The notes: generated by a model from the letters alone, not told the origin. DNA of 64,000 bases from Iamia majanohamensis (GCF_028532485.1 NZ_CP116942.1:2790001-2854000), one strand, 5' to 3'. Positions 19,081 through 30,746 are shown, counted from the first letter of the stretch. A program made the numbers and translations.

Positions 19081-19874
19081 CGGTCGGCTCCCTCGCGGGC
19101 GGGCAGGTCGACGTCGATCAGGACCGGGGCGTGGTCGCTCGGCTGGCTGCCCTTGCGCGCTTGGCGGTCGATCAGGGCGAAGGTCACCGCGTCGGCCACC
19201 GGCGTCGAGGCCATCAGCAGGTCGATGCGCATGCCCTTCTTCTTGTGGAAGTTCCCGGCCCGGTAGTCCCACCACGAGAACAGGCCGCCCTCGTCGTGGC
19301 ACCGGCGGAAGGAGTCGTGCAGGCCCCAGTCCACCAGCGCCCCGAGGGCCTCGCGCTCGGCCGGGCTCACGTGGGTCGCCCCCTCGAAGGCCGCCGGGTC
19401 CCACACGTCGTCGTCGGCCGGGGCGATGTTCCAGTCCCCTGCGACCACCAGCGGCTCGGCCGGGTCGTGGGCCCGCTCCAGGTTGCGGCGCAGCCGCGCC
19501 AGCCAGTCGAGCTTGTAGGCGTAGTGGTCGTCGTCGAGCGCCCGGCCGTTGGGCACGTAGACGCTCGCCACCCGCACGCCGCCGCAGGTGGCCCAGAGGA
19601 GGCGGGCCTGGGGGTCGGGCTCGTCGTCGTCGTCGAAGCCGTCCACCACGTCGGTCAGGCCCACGCGGCTGAGCACGGCGACGCCGTTCCAGCGCCCCTC
19701 GCCGTGGTGGGCCGCCTCGTAGCCGAGGGCCTCGAAGGCGAGCCCGGGGAAGGCGCTGTCGGCCAGCTTGGTCTCCTGCAGGCAGAGGACGTCGGGCTGG
19801 GCGTAGTCGATCCACTCCTCGACGCGCGGCAGGCGGACCTTGAGGGAGTTCACGTTCCAGGTGGCGATGCGCAC
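19077..19874 (-). CDS. xthA: Exodeoxyribonuclease III (AP endonuclease)
   Basis: RIATWNVNSLKVRLPRVEEW opens a Mg2+-dependent exonuclease/endonuclease/phosphatase fold, and DVLCLQETKL, VYVPNG, VVAGDWNIAP and SDHAPVLIDVDL supply the catalytic Asn, Glu, Tyr, Asp-Asn and Asp-His residues. The 265-residue protein repairs abasic sites. The GTG at 19874 is fixed by TATCGT 7 bases upstream (19882-19887). The long frame upstream is a shadow of the neighbouring lysine-rich gene. Confidence 0.95.
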   Translation of the reverse strand: MRIATWNVNSLKVRLPRVEEWIDYAQPDVLCLQETKLADSAFPGLAFEALGYEAAHHGEGRWNGVAVLSRVGLTDVVDGFDDDDEPDPQARLLWATCGGVRVASVYVPNGRALDDDHYAYKLDWLARLRRNLERAHDPAEPLVVAGDWNIAPADDDVWDPAAFEGATHVSPAEREALGALVDWGLHDSFRRCHDEGGLFSWWDYRAGNFHKKKGMRIDLLMASTPVADAVTFALIDRQARKGSQPSDHAPVLIDVDLPAREGADR

Positions 19875-19881
19875 CGGGACG

Positions 19882-19887
19882 ACGATA
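19882..19887 (-). promoter_or_regulatory. Leaderless -10 hexamer of xthA
   Basis: TATCGT on the minus strand, 7 bases before the GTG. Confidence 0.5.
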
Positions 19888-19971
19888 GGGCGGCGCCGCG
19901 CCCGCTCCGACCGAGCCGACGGGAGGAGGGGCACCACGCCCCTCCCCCCGGCACCCTCGTCGGTCGGGGGA

Positions 19972-21615
19972 TCAGCCCCGCTTCTTGGCCGCGGCCTTCT
20001 TGGCCGGTGCCTTCTTCTTCGCCGGCGCCTTCTTCGCAGGTGCCTTCTTCTTCGCCGGCGCCTTCTTCGCGGGCGCCTTCTTCTTCGCCGGCGCCTTCTT
20101 CGCAGGTGCCTTCTTCTTCGCCGGCGCCTTCTTCGCGGGCGCCTTCTTCTTCGCCGGCGCCTTCTTCGCAGGTGCCTTCTTCTTCGCCGGCGCCTTCTTC
20201 GCAGGCGCCTTCTTCTTCGCCGGCGCCTTCTTCGCGGGTGCCTTCTTCTTCGCCGGCGCCTTCTTCGCGGGTGCCTTCTTCTTCGCCGGCGCCTTCTTGG
20301 CCGGTGCCTTCTTCTTGGCTGCGGCCTTCTTGGTCGCAGCCTTCTTCTTGGCGGGTGCCATCTCGGGTGCCTCCTCGGCAGGGTTCGGTTCGCTGACGGG
20401 GGTGCCCGTCGACTCATGACCTGGCACAGCCAGGTCGATGCTCCGTCGGGGCGCGTCGAACGCGTCCACGACGAAGGTCCGCGACTCCCCGACCGAGAGC
20501 ACCTCACGGGCGCTCCGGGGCGGGGGGTCGGCCATGGAGCGCAGAGGGACGTAGCACTGCGCCTCCCCGATGGCCACGTACGCGCCGTGGGAGGAGAAGC
20601 GGTCGACGACGCCGTCGACCACGCTCCCCACGGGGTGCTCGCTGACGAACGCCACGAAGGGAGCAGGCTCGTTGATCGTCTCGGGGGCCTTGCTGCGTCG
20701 GCGCCCCCTGCCCCTCCCCCGTCCACCGTCGTCGTCGCCGGCGCCGGTGTCCTCGCCCTGCGACCGTCGGCGCCCGTCGCCCTTAGCCGCGTCGTCGCCC
20801 TTGGCGGCCTTGCCGCCCTTGGCCTCGCCCTTGGCCTTCCCGGCCCCGGACCGACCGCCGTCGCCCTTGGTCGAGCGACCGCCCGACTCGTCGGAGCCCG
20901 CCCCGCTCCCCCGGCCCTTGCGGCCTCGTCGGCCCTTGGGCGGATCGGCGTCGCCACCGTCGCCACCGGAGGCCTTGGCCGCCATCTCCTCGGCCGCCTC
21001 GGCCGCCAGCTCGTCGCCCTCGGCCTTGCCGGTGCGACCGCCTCCTGCGTCGGGAGGACCCTTGCGGGAGCGGCGCGCCGCGACCTCGGCCTCGACCGCC
21101 TTGGCGTCCTTGGCCTTCTGCGCCTTCGACGGCCGGCCCTTGCCGCCCCCCCGGCCCCTCTGGGCCTTGCGGCTCACGGGGCCGCGGACGGGCGAGCGCA
21201 CGACGAACACCCAGCCGACGCCGTCGACCGGCTTGCCGCCGATGAGGCGTCCCTCGTCGAAGACCCACGGGTACTCACCGTGGAACTCCTGGAACGAGTC
21301 GTTGGAGAGGATGGTGGCCGACGCCTTGTGGGCGATGGCGAGGACGAAGGCGTCGCCTCGGCCCACGGCGCCGGCCGGCGGGGCGACCAGGTCGCCGTCG
21401 AGGATGGCCTGCTCGTAGCGCGGCTTCTCCGACGAGTCGATGCGGTGGGCGAAGGTGGCGTCGACCACGGCGGTGATGCGCACCCCGGGGTACTCCTCCA
21501 GGAAGGCCCGCACGGCCTCGTCGAGCTGGGTCAGGCTCGGGAGGGAGCGACCCTCGGTGGCGATGTTCGACCCGTCGACGATGACGTGGTCGCGGATGGG
21601 GGTGGCATCGGGCAT
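19972..21615 (-). CDS. NYN ribonuclease-like / S1-like protein with lysine-alanine-proline tail
   Basis: This 547-residue protein has four parts. Residues ~1-145 resemble a Zc3h12a-type NYN/PIN ribonuclease, with acidic residues in HVIVDGSNIATEG, TAVVDATFAHRID, GRGDAFVLAIAH and ILSNDSFQEF. Residues ~150-310 are a low-complexity Gly/Lys/Arg/Asp linker. Residues ~315-400 look like an S1 OB-fold (GSVVDGVVDRFSSHGAYVAI). Residues ~418-547 are a tandem KKKAPAKKAPA repeat, like the tails of histone H1 or mycobacterial HU. The whole suggests an RNA-acting nuclease with a polycationic nucleic-acid tether. The function of the combination is inferred. Confidence 0.75.
   Translation of the reverse strand: MPDATPIRDHVIVDGSNIATEGRSLPSLTQLDEAVRAFLEEYPGVRITAVVDATFAHRIDSSEKPRYEQAILDGDLVAPPAGAVGRGDAFVLAIAHKASATILSNDSFQEFHGEYPWVFDEGRLIGGKPVDGVGWVFVVRSPVRGPVSRKAQRGRGGGKGRPSKAQKAKDAKAVEAEVAARRSRKGPPDAGGGRTGKAEGDELAAEAAEEMAAKASGGDGGDADPPKGRRGRKGRGSGAGSDESGGRSTKGDGGRSGAGKAKGEAKGGKAAKGDDAAKGDGRRRSQGEDTGAGDDDGGRGRGRGRRRSKAPETINEPAPFVAFVSEHPVGSVVDGVVDRFSSHGAYVAIGEAQCYVPLRSMADPPPRSAREVLSVGESRTFVVDAFDAPRRSIDLAVPGHESTGTPVSEPNPAEEAPEMAPAKKKAATKKAAAKKKAPAKKAPAKKKAPAKKAPAKKKAPAKKAPAKKKAPAKKAPAKKKAPAKKAPAKKKAPAKKAPAKKKAPAKKAPAKKKAPAKKAPAKKKAPAKKAPAKKKAPAKKAAAKKRG
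20009..20317 (-). repeat. 33-bp tandem repeat encoding the lysine-rich tail
   Basis: About nine to ten copies of a 33-bp unit, with third-position variation (gcaggt, gcgggc, gcgggt), encode the 11-residue unit KKKAPAKKAPA. The synonymous drift suggests selection for the protein repeat rather than recent slippage alone. Confidence 0.9.
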
Positions 21616-21696
21616 GTCGGGTCAGAGTCAACTACGCCCGTCAAGGTCCGGCGCGGATGTCGGCGCCCGGGCGCGCCCGTCGCGCACCGGCACGGG

Positions 21697-21702
21697 TAGG
21701 TT
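21697..21702 (+). promoter_or_regulatory. Leaderless -10 hexamer of the M20 peptidase gene
   Basis: TAGGTT, 8 bases before the ATG at 21711. It argues against the longer start 54 bases upstream. Confidence 0.55.
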
Positions 21703-21710
21703 CCGACGCC

Positions 21711-23060
21711 ATGGCCACCGCGCTCGACGACCCCACCGCAGAGGTCACCGACCTCCTGCAGCACCTCATCCGCAACCGGTGCGTGAACGACGGGTCGGTG
21801 GCCTCGGGCGACGAGGCGCGCTCGGTCGAGACGCTCCGGTCGCACCTCGACGGGACCGGGCTCGACGTCGAGGTGTACGAGCCCCAACCCGGCCGCCAAA
21901 GCCTCGTCGCCCGCATCGAGGGCCGCGACCCGTCGGCCCCGACCCTCACGCTCCTCGGCCACCTCGACGTCGTCCCCGTCAACGAGGAGCACTGGCAGCG
22001 GGACCCCTTCGGCGGCGAGCTGGTCGACGGCGAGGTGTGGGGCCGCGGCGCCGTCGACATGCTCAACCTCACCTCGTCGATGGCCGTCGCCGTCCGCCGC
22101 CTGGCGGCACGGGGCTGGCAGCCCGACGGCACCCTCGTCTTCGCCGCGGTGGCCGACGAGGAGGCGGCCGGCACCTGGGGCGCCCGCCACCTGGCCGACC
22201 ACCAGCTCGACGCGGTGCGCTCCGACTACGTGCTCACCGAGTCCGGCGGCATCCCCATGAAGAGCCCCGGTGGACTCAAGCTGCCGGTCATGGTGGGCGA
22301 GAAGGGGTGCTACTGGTGCCGCATCACCGTGCGGGGCACGGCGGGCCACGGGTCGCAGCCCTACCGCACCGACAACGCCCTGGTGAAGGCGGCCGAGGTC
22401 GTGCGCCGCATCGCCGAGCACCGCCCCGAGGCCCAGATCGGCGAGGTCTGGCGGCGCTACCTCGAGTCGATGGACCTGCCCGAGGAGGCCACCGCGCCGC
22501 TGCTCGACCCCGACCGCATCGACGGTCGGCTGGAGGAGCTGCCCCTCGGCGCGGCCCGCCTCTTCCACGCCTGCACCCACCAGACCATGAGCCCCAACAT
22601 CGTCCACGGCGGGTCGAAGGTGAACACCATCCCCGACGAGGTGACCCTCGAGGTCGACGTGCGCACGCTGCCCGGCCAGGACCAGGGCGCGGTCGAGGCC
22701 GTCCTGCTCGAGGCGGTGGGCGACCTGCGCGACGACGTCGAGATCGAGCCCGCCGTGTTCGACCCCGCCACCGAGTCGCCGATCGACTCGCCCCTGTGGG
22801 ACACCCTGGCCCGCGTCGCCGGGCGGTTCTACGAGGGCAGCGCCAACGTGCCCATGCTCATCGCCGGGGCCACCGACGCCCGCTTCTTCCGGCGCCTCGG
22901 CGCCACCGCCTACGGCTTCGGCCTCTTCAGCCGGAACCTCCGCTACGAGGACTACGGGCGCATGTTCCACGGCGACGACGAGCGGGTCGACGTCGAGTCG
23001 CTGCGGCTGTCGACCGAGATGTGGGAGGCCGTCGCCCTCGACCTCCTCGGCGGCTCGTGA
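21711..23060 (+). CDS. M20 family metallopeptidase
   Basis: This 449-residue dinuclear zinc peptidase or deacylase has TLTLLGHLDVVPVNE (His/Asp), VWGRGAVDMLNL (bridging Asp) and FAAVADEEAAGTWGARH (catalytic Glu-Glu). The dimerisation insert contains RGTAGHGSQPYRTDNAL. The protein resembles ArgE/DapE/CPG2 relatives of the M20-M25-M40 group that cleave small peptides or acyl-amino acids. The HAD gene downstream overlaps its stop by GTGA. Confidence 0.9.
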   Translation: MATALDDPTAEVTDLLQHLIRNRCVNDGSVASGDEARSVETLRSHLDGTGLDVEVYEPQPGRQSLVARIEGRDPSAPTLTLLGHLDVVPVNEEHWQRDPFGGELVDGEVWGRGAVDMLNLTSSMAVAVRRLAARGWQPDGTLVFAAVADEEAAGTWGARHLADHQLDAVRSDYVLTESGGIPMKSPGGLKLPVMVGEKGCYWCRITVRGTAGHGSQPYRTDNALVKAAEVVRRIAEHRPEAQIGEVWRRYLESMDLPEEATAPLLDPDRIDGRLEELPLGAARLFHACTHQTMSPNIVHGGSKVNTIPDEVTLEVDVRTLPGQDQGAVEAVLLEAVGDLRDDVEIEPAVFDPATESPIDSPLWDTLARVAGRFYEGSANVPMLIAGATDARFFRRLGATAYGFGLFSRNLRYEDYGRMFHGDDERVDVESLRLSTEMWEAVALDLLGGS

Positions 23061-23767
23061 GCGGCGACGGGGGCCCCGTGATCCGCGCCGCCCTGTTCGA
23101 CTTCGGTGGCGTCATCCTCTCCAGCCCCTTCGAGGCCTTCGCCCGCTACGAGGCCGAGAACGGGCTGCCCGATGGGTTCCTCCGGCGCGTGAACGCCACC
23201 GACCCCGACACCAACGCCTGGGCCCGCCTGGAGCGCAACGAGGTCGACCTGGAGGAGTTCGGGCGCCTCTTCGAGGCCGAGGCCCGGGCCCTCGGGGGCG
23301 AGGTGGTGGCCGCCGACGTGCTCGGCCTGCTGCGGGGCGACGTCCGCCCCGCCATGGTCGAGGCGGTGCGGCGCTGCGCGGAGCGGCTGCGCACGGCGCT
23401 GCTCACCAACAACGTGGTGAGCATGCAGGCGACCGAGATGGCCGGCGGCCGGAGCCCGGCTGCGGCCGGCGAGCCCGACCCGGGCGCGGTGGAGGACGGG
23501 GCGGACCGCGATCCGCGCGTCGCCGTGCTCGACCTCTTCGACGTGATCATCGAGTCGTCGGTGGTCGGCGTGCGCAAGCCCGACCCGGCCTTCTACGAGC
23601 GGGCGTGCGCCGAGCTCGGCATCGACGCCTCCGAGGCCGTGTTCCTCGACGACCTCGGCGTCAACCTGAAGCCGGCCCGGGCCATGGGCATGACCACGAT
23701 CAAGGTCGACGACCCCGACGAGGCCATCACCGCCCTCGAGTCCGTCGTCGGCTTCCCCCTCCGCTGA
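23057..23767 (+). CDS. HAD-superfamily hydrolase
   Basis: The N-terminus AALFDFGGVILSSPFEAF resembles HAD motif I (DxGGV type, as in epoxide-hydrolase N-domain-like phosphatases). RTALLTNNVVS is motif II, VRKPDPAFYERA motif III and VFLDDLGVNLKPARAMG motif IV. An insertion of about 30 Gly/Ala/Asp-rich residues sits between motif II and the usual DLFDVIIES segment. I chose the GTG that overlaps the peptidase stop, giving 236 residues; an in-frame GTG 21 bases downstream is possible. The substrate is unknown. Confidence 0.87.
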   Translation: MSGDGGPVIRAALFDFGGVILSSPFEAFARYEAENGLPDGFLRRVNATDPDTNAWARLERNEVDLEEFGRLFEAEARALGGEVVAADVLGLLRGDVRPAMVEAVRRCAERLRTALLTNNVVSMQATEMAGGRSPAAAGEPDPGAVEDGADRDPRVAVLDLFDVIIESSVVGVRKPDPAFYERACAELGIDASEAVFLDDLGVNLKPARAMGMTTIKVDDPDEAITALESVVGFPLR

Positions 23768-23803
23768 CCGCCCCGGGCCGTCGACCCCCGACCCCAGGGG
23801 AGC

Positions 23804-23845
23804 TGGCCTTCGTCCACGACGCACCCCGGTACCGAACGCGCGCCA
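23804..23845 (-). repeat. 42-bp palindromic repeat, copy 1 (degenerate)
   Basis: Exactly 42 bases, with the core CCACGACGC and right end CCGAACGCG shared with copy 2 but a degenerate left arm. It starts 62 bases before copy 2. Strand is assigned by convention opposite to copies 3 and 4. Confidence 0.65.
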
Positions 23846-23865
23846 CCACGCCGCTCCCCCCGAGC

Positions 23866-23907
23866 TGGCACGCGATCACGACGCTCCCCGGGGCCGAACG
23901 CGTGCCA
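23866..23907 (-). repeat. 42-bp palindromic repeat, copy 2
   Basis: The terminal arms TGGCACGCG and CGCGTGCCA form a perfect 9-bp inverted repeat around a 24-base core. It abuts the stop codon of the DUF559 gene at 23908. Read in reverse complement it is nearly identical to copy 3. Confidence 0.85.
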
Positions 23908-24864
23908 CTACGACGCTCGACGGGCCTCGGAGCTGGCCCGTCGAGCCCGGGCCTCCCACGCGGCCGCCCGCACGCGCTCCACGACCTCGCCGGGTCGGTG
24001 CCAGACCTGGAACTCGTCGACGCGGGCCACGACGAAGCCCGCAGCGTCGAGACGTCCCTGTCGCCGTCGGTCCGCCTCGCGGTCGGTGAGGGCCCGGTGG
24101 TAGCGGTCGCTGTCCACCTCCACCACCAGCGGCAGGTCGCAGGCGAGGAAGTCGACCCGGCCGCACCAACGCTCGCCGTCGCCGAGGTCGACCTGACGTC
24201 GCATGGCGGGCAGGTCGTGGTCGGCGACGATGCTGGCGAAGCGCGACTCCAGACCGCTGGCGGCCGGGACGTAGTCGTCAGGCAGGCTGTCGAGCAGATC
24301 CCGCAGCACGGCGGTGCCGGCACGGCCCCGGTGCATCACCGGCTCCAGCTCGGCCCGGACCGACGGCCCCGAGAGCAGCCGGCGGGTCCACATCCAGTCG
24401 AGCAGCCGGGCCAGCCGAGCAGGGTGCACCCGAGGCGCGAGCTGGAGCAGGATGAGCGCAGGCCGGACGACCGGCACCCCGTCGAGGTCCGCGGCGAAGG
24501 GGTCGGGGAGGTGGCGAGGGAGGTGCACGGTCACGAGCGGTGACCTCACCCCCCGGCCGCGGGTGCTGATCACCTGCGTCGGCTCGATGCGGTACCCCGG
24601 TGCGCCCCAGACAGCCGCGCCCGACTCGTGCGACACGAAGGTGGACGGTCCCGCGTCGAGGACCCCCGCCAGTGCCTTCTGGCTCACGGTCGCGGGCGAG
24701 CCCGTCCGCCTGGCGACCCGCGGCGTCAGGGCCTCCCACCCGCCGCCGTGCTGGCGGCGGAGCCATGCTGGTCGCGACAGCCCGAGCGCGTCGGCCTGCC
24801 GTCGCGCCACAAGTCCATGCTGTCGCTCGGCCAATGCGCAGAGATCGTCGTCGATACGTGCCAT
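23908..24864 (-). CDS. DUF559 (Vsr-like) protein with AbiEi-like N-terminus
   Basis: This 318-residue protein has an N-terminal winged-helix-like segment of the AbiEi antitoxin type (LAERQHGLVARRQADALGLS, WLRRQHGGGWEAL). Its C-terminal domain matches DUF559, a PD-(D/E)XK-like nuclease fold: GLESRFASIVADHDLP, CGRVDFLACDLPLVVEVDSD with candidate Asp/Glu catalytic residues, and RQGRLDAAGFVVARV. No toxin gene is adjacent. Such solitary genes are frequent in actinobacteria and their activity is untested. The gene is bracketed by two pairs of a 42-bp palindrome in opposite orientation. GGAG lies 3 bases before the ATG. Confidence 0.8.
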   Translation of the reverse strand: MARIDDDLCALAERQHGLVARRQADALGLSRPAWLRRQHGGGWEALTPRVARRTGSPATVSQKALAGVLDAGPSTFVSHESGAAVWGAPGYRIEPTQVISTRGRGVRSPLVTVHLPRHLPDPFAADLDGVPVVRPALILLQLAPRVHPARLARLLDWMWTRRLLSGPSVRAELEPVMHRGRAGTAVLRDLLDSLPDDYVPAASGLESRFASIVADHDLPAMRRQVDLGDGERWCGRVDFLACDLPLVVEVDSDRYHRALTDREADRRRQGRLDAAGFVVARVDEFQVWHRPGEVVERVRAAAWEARARRASSEARRAS

Positions 24865-24927
24865 GGCTCCATCTCACCCACCCCCTGTGACAGCGAGCCG
24901 AGCTCGGCGGACGAGACACCCCCGAAC

Positions 24928-24969
24928 TGGCACGCGTTCGGCCCCGGCAACCGTCGTGATCGCGTGCCA
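24928..24969 (+). repeat. 42-bp palindromic repeat, copy 3
   Basis: The arms TGGCACGCG and CGCGTGCCA are perfect, and the outer flanks CCGAAC and CTTCGG extend the inverted repeat to about 14 bp. It lies 64 bases upstream of the DUF559 start, inverted relative to copies 1 and 2. Confidence 0.88.
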
Positions 24970-24989
24970 CTTCGGCACCACCCCCGAAC

Positions 24990-25031
24990 TGGCACGCGTT
25001 CGGCCCCGGAAACCGACGTGAACGCGTGCCA
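24990..25031 (+). repeat. 42-bp palindromic repeat, copy 4
   Basis: Same arms and direction as copy 3, starting exactly 62 bases after it and differing at a few core positions. It lies 25 bases from the amidohydrolase stop. Confidence 0.88.
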
Positions 25032-25055
25032 CTTCGAAGGGGAAGCGCAGAGCAA

Positions 25056-26009
25056 TCAGGTGGGCGGGGCGGGGGGTGCGACGGGGGGGATGTCGAAGAC
25101 GCGGGCGGCGTTGTCGCGGAGGAACATGGGCCACACGTGGTCCCGGAAGGGCACGCCGGGGAGCTCGGAGAAGATGCGGTCGAGGGTGAGCCCCGACGCG
25201 TAGTAGCCGGCGTAGAGGACCTTCTCGGCGCCCCGCTTGTTGGCGAAGGTGACGATCTCCTCCGGGTAGTACTTCGGGGCGAAGGCGCTGGTCGAGTAGT
25301 GCAGCCCCGGGTACTTCAGCAGGAGCTTCACCATGAGCTCGGTCCAGGGGTCGGCGCCGTGGCGCACCACCACGGTGAGCTCGGGCCAGGCCCAGCACAC
25401 CTCGTCGAGGAGGATGGGCAGCTGCGGGCCCATGGGGATGCGGGGCCCGGGCACGCCGGCGTAGACGATGATCGGCCGCCCGACCTCGATGCACTTGCCG
25501 TAGATGGGCCACATGCGGCGGTCGTCGAGCGGCACCTGGGGGATGAGGCCCGTGCCCCAGACGTGGACCGCCTTGAGGGAGCTGCCCCACTCCTCCACCG
25601 CGGCGTCGATGGCCCGCAGGGCGCCCATGCCCTCGTTGGGGTCGACGTTGAGCATGCCCACGAAGTGCTGGGGCATCTCCCGCACCGCCCGCCGGGAGTG
25701 CTCGTTCTCGTGGACGCCGGTGAGGAACGTCGAGATGCGGTGCTTGGCCATCTCGCCCAGCACCACCTGCACCGGGTCGTCGACCTCGTCGTCGGCGTAC
25801 TGGGGAACGCCCTTGAACATGTACTCGGCGGGCATCTCCATGCCCTTGGTGCCCTCGTCGTTGGCGAGGGCCCGGATCTTGTCGTACTTGGCCGCCTGCT
25901 TGGCCCGGGTGTCGGGCATGGCGAGGAACGTGTCGATGACGCCGCCGGCGCGCGCCGCCTCGAAGGCGGAGCCGCCGGCGTCGGTGGGTGCGGTCGCAGG
26001 ATCGGTCAC
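25056..26009 (-). CDS. Amidohydrolase-family protein
   Basis: This 317-residue TIM-barrel amidohydrolase of the ACMSD/LigJ type has FVGMLNVDPNEG, LKAVHVWGTGLIPQVPLDD, RPIIVYAGVPGPRI, LTVVVRHGADPW and a C-terminal MFLRDNAARVFDI, the usual family ending in which a gene product folds back on the barrel. In related organisms such genes occur in aromatic or steroid ring degradation. The GTG start at 26009 has TAGGGT 7 bases upstream, and a KstR-like palindrome overlaps its -35 region. The substrate is unknown. Confidence 0.83.
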   Translation of the reverse strand: MTDPATAPTDAGGSAFEAARAGGVIDTFLAMPDTRAKQAAKYDKIRALANDEGTKGMEMPAEYMFKGVPQYADDEVDDPVQVVLGEMAKHRISTFLTGVHENEHSRRAVREMPQHFVGMLNVDPNEGMGALRAIDAAVEEWGSSLKAVHVWGTGLIPQVPLDDRRMWPIYGKCIEVGRPIIVYAGVPGPRIPMGPQLPILLDEVCWAWPELTVVVRHGADPWTELMVKLLLKYPGLHYSTSAFAPKYYPEEIVTFANKRGAEKVLYAGYYASGLTLDRIFSELPGVPFRDHVWPMFLRDNAARVFDIPPVAPPAPPT

Positions 26010-26016
26010 GGCGGCG

Positions 26017-26022
26017 ACCCTA
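26017..26022 (-). promoter_or_regulatory. Leaderless -10 hexamer of the amidohydrolase gene
   Basis: TAGGGT on the minus strand, 7 bases before the GTG and 8 bases from the palindrome at 26031-26044. Confidence 0.55.
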
Positions 26023-26030
26023 CCCGCCAC

Positions 26031-26044
26031 TGGAACGCGTTCTA
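26031..26044. promoter_or_regulatory. KstR-like operator palindrome
   Basis: TAGAACGCGTTCCA on the minus strand fits TNNAACNNGTTNNA, the consensus reported for the mycobacterial lipid/cholesterol repressor KstR. It overlaps the stop codon of the upstream gene and lies where a -35 box would be for the amidohydrolase. Identity of the regulator is inferred. Confidence 0.5.
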
Positions 26045-26845
26045 GTCGGAGGGGTCGGCCCCGTCGGGGTCGGTGACGGGGCCGAGACCGGCCTGCTCCA
26101 CGACCACCTCGAGGTCGGCCACGCTGCGGTTGGCCGAGGTGTGGGCGAACCAGAAGAAGGCCACCCACGGCGTCCACGGCAGGCTGCGGTCGCCCGCGAG
26201 CAGGAAGCGGGCCCCGCGCCGGGACCCGCCGGGCCCGGAGCGGTCGACCACCACCCGGTCGACCTGCGACCAGCGCACGCTCTGGGTGCGGCGGAGCCAG
26301 CGGACGGTGACGCCCTCGTCGTCGGCGACGGCCACGGCGTCGAAGCCGACGAAGGCGACCCACCCGGCCCACGCCGCGCTGAGCAGGGCCACGACGCCGA
26401 GCACCACGTCGCCCTGGACCACGGCGAGCACCGCGAGCGGGGCGGTGAGCGCCGAGATGCCGACCATCACCTTCAAGGGGGCCCGGGGAGGGTGCACCTC
26501 GGCCACCGCACGCCCGTCGGGTGCACGGGCTCCGGCGCCGGCCTCGTCGAGGCCCTCCGGCACGGGTGCGGACCCCACGGGCCCGGGAGCCGCACGGCCG
26601 GCCTCGTCGAGGCCCTCGGGCACGGGTGCCGACCCACCCGGGATGTCCGCCGCGGCCGGGACGGCCCCACCTGCGTCCCGCACGCCGCCGGGACCCTGCG
26701 GCACGGGAGCGGACGCGCCCGGGGCGTCGCCCGCGACCGGGCCGGACCCGCCCGGGGCGGGCGAGCCGGCCGGACCATCGGGGTCGGGGCGCGCCGCAGC
26801 CGCCTCGGCGGGGCCCGGGTCCGGGGTGACGCGATCGTCAGCCAT
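26042..26845 (-). CDS. PH-like membrane protein with Pro/Gly/Ala-rich N-terminus
   Basis: Of 267 residues, the first ~120 are low-complexity and include two near-exact copies of GSAPVPEGLDEAG and related pieces. Two hydrophobic helices follow (SALTAPLAVLAVVQGDVVL and VVALLSAAWAGWVAF), then a PH-like beta-rich domain (VTVRWLRRTQSVRWSQVDRV, ARFLLAGDRSLPWTPWVAFF). Function is unknown. The ATG lies 14 bases after the kgd stop, so it is probably the second gene of that operon. Confidence 0.65.
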   Translation of the reverse strand: MADDRVTPDPGPAEAAAARPDPDGPAGSPAPGGSGPVAGDAPGASAPVPQGPGGVRDAGGAVPAAADIPGGSAPVPEGLDEAGRAAPGPVGSAPVPEGLDEAGAGARAPDGRAVAEVHPPRAPLKVMVGISALTAPLAVLAVVQGDVVLGVVALLSAAWAGWVAFVGFDAVAVADDEGVTVRWLRRTQSVRWSQVDRVVVDRSGPGGSRRGARFLLAGDRSLPWTPWVAFFWFAHTSANRSVADLEVVVEQAGLGPVTDPDGADPSD

Positions 26846-26859
26846 GGGCGTGGGCCCCG

Positions 26860-30660
<3,801 letters not shown>

Positions 30661-30668
30661 CGGTCCCG

Positions 30669-30674
30669 AGCCTA
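30669..30674 (-). promoter_or_regulatory. Leaderless -10 hexamer of kgd
   Basis: TAGGCT on the minus strand, 8 bases before the ATG, with no Shine-Dalgarno. Confidence 0.5.
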
Positions 30675-30746
30675 CCGAGCGCCCCCTCGTGTCACGGGGG
30701 GCGGCCGGCCCCGGCGCCGGGTTTTCGCGACCCGGCGGGGGGAGCG

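Noticed and set aside
20009-20317. Regular 33-bp repeats as a possible CRISPR array.
   Set aside because: Units are contiguous with no spacers and encode KKKAPAKKAPA in frame.
23804-25031. The 42-bp palindromes as a CRISPR array.
   Set aside because: Only two copies per side, in opposite orientations, with 20-base gaps and no cas genes.
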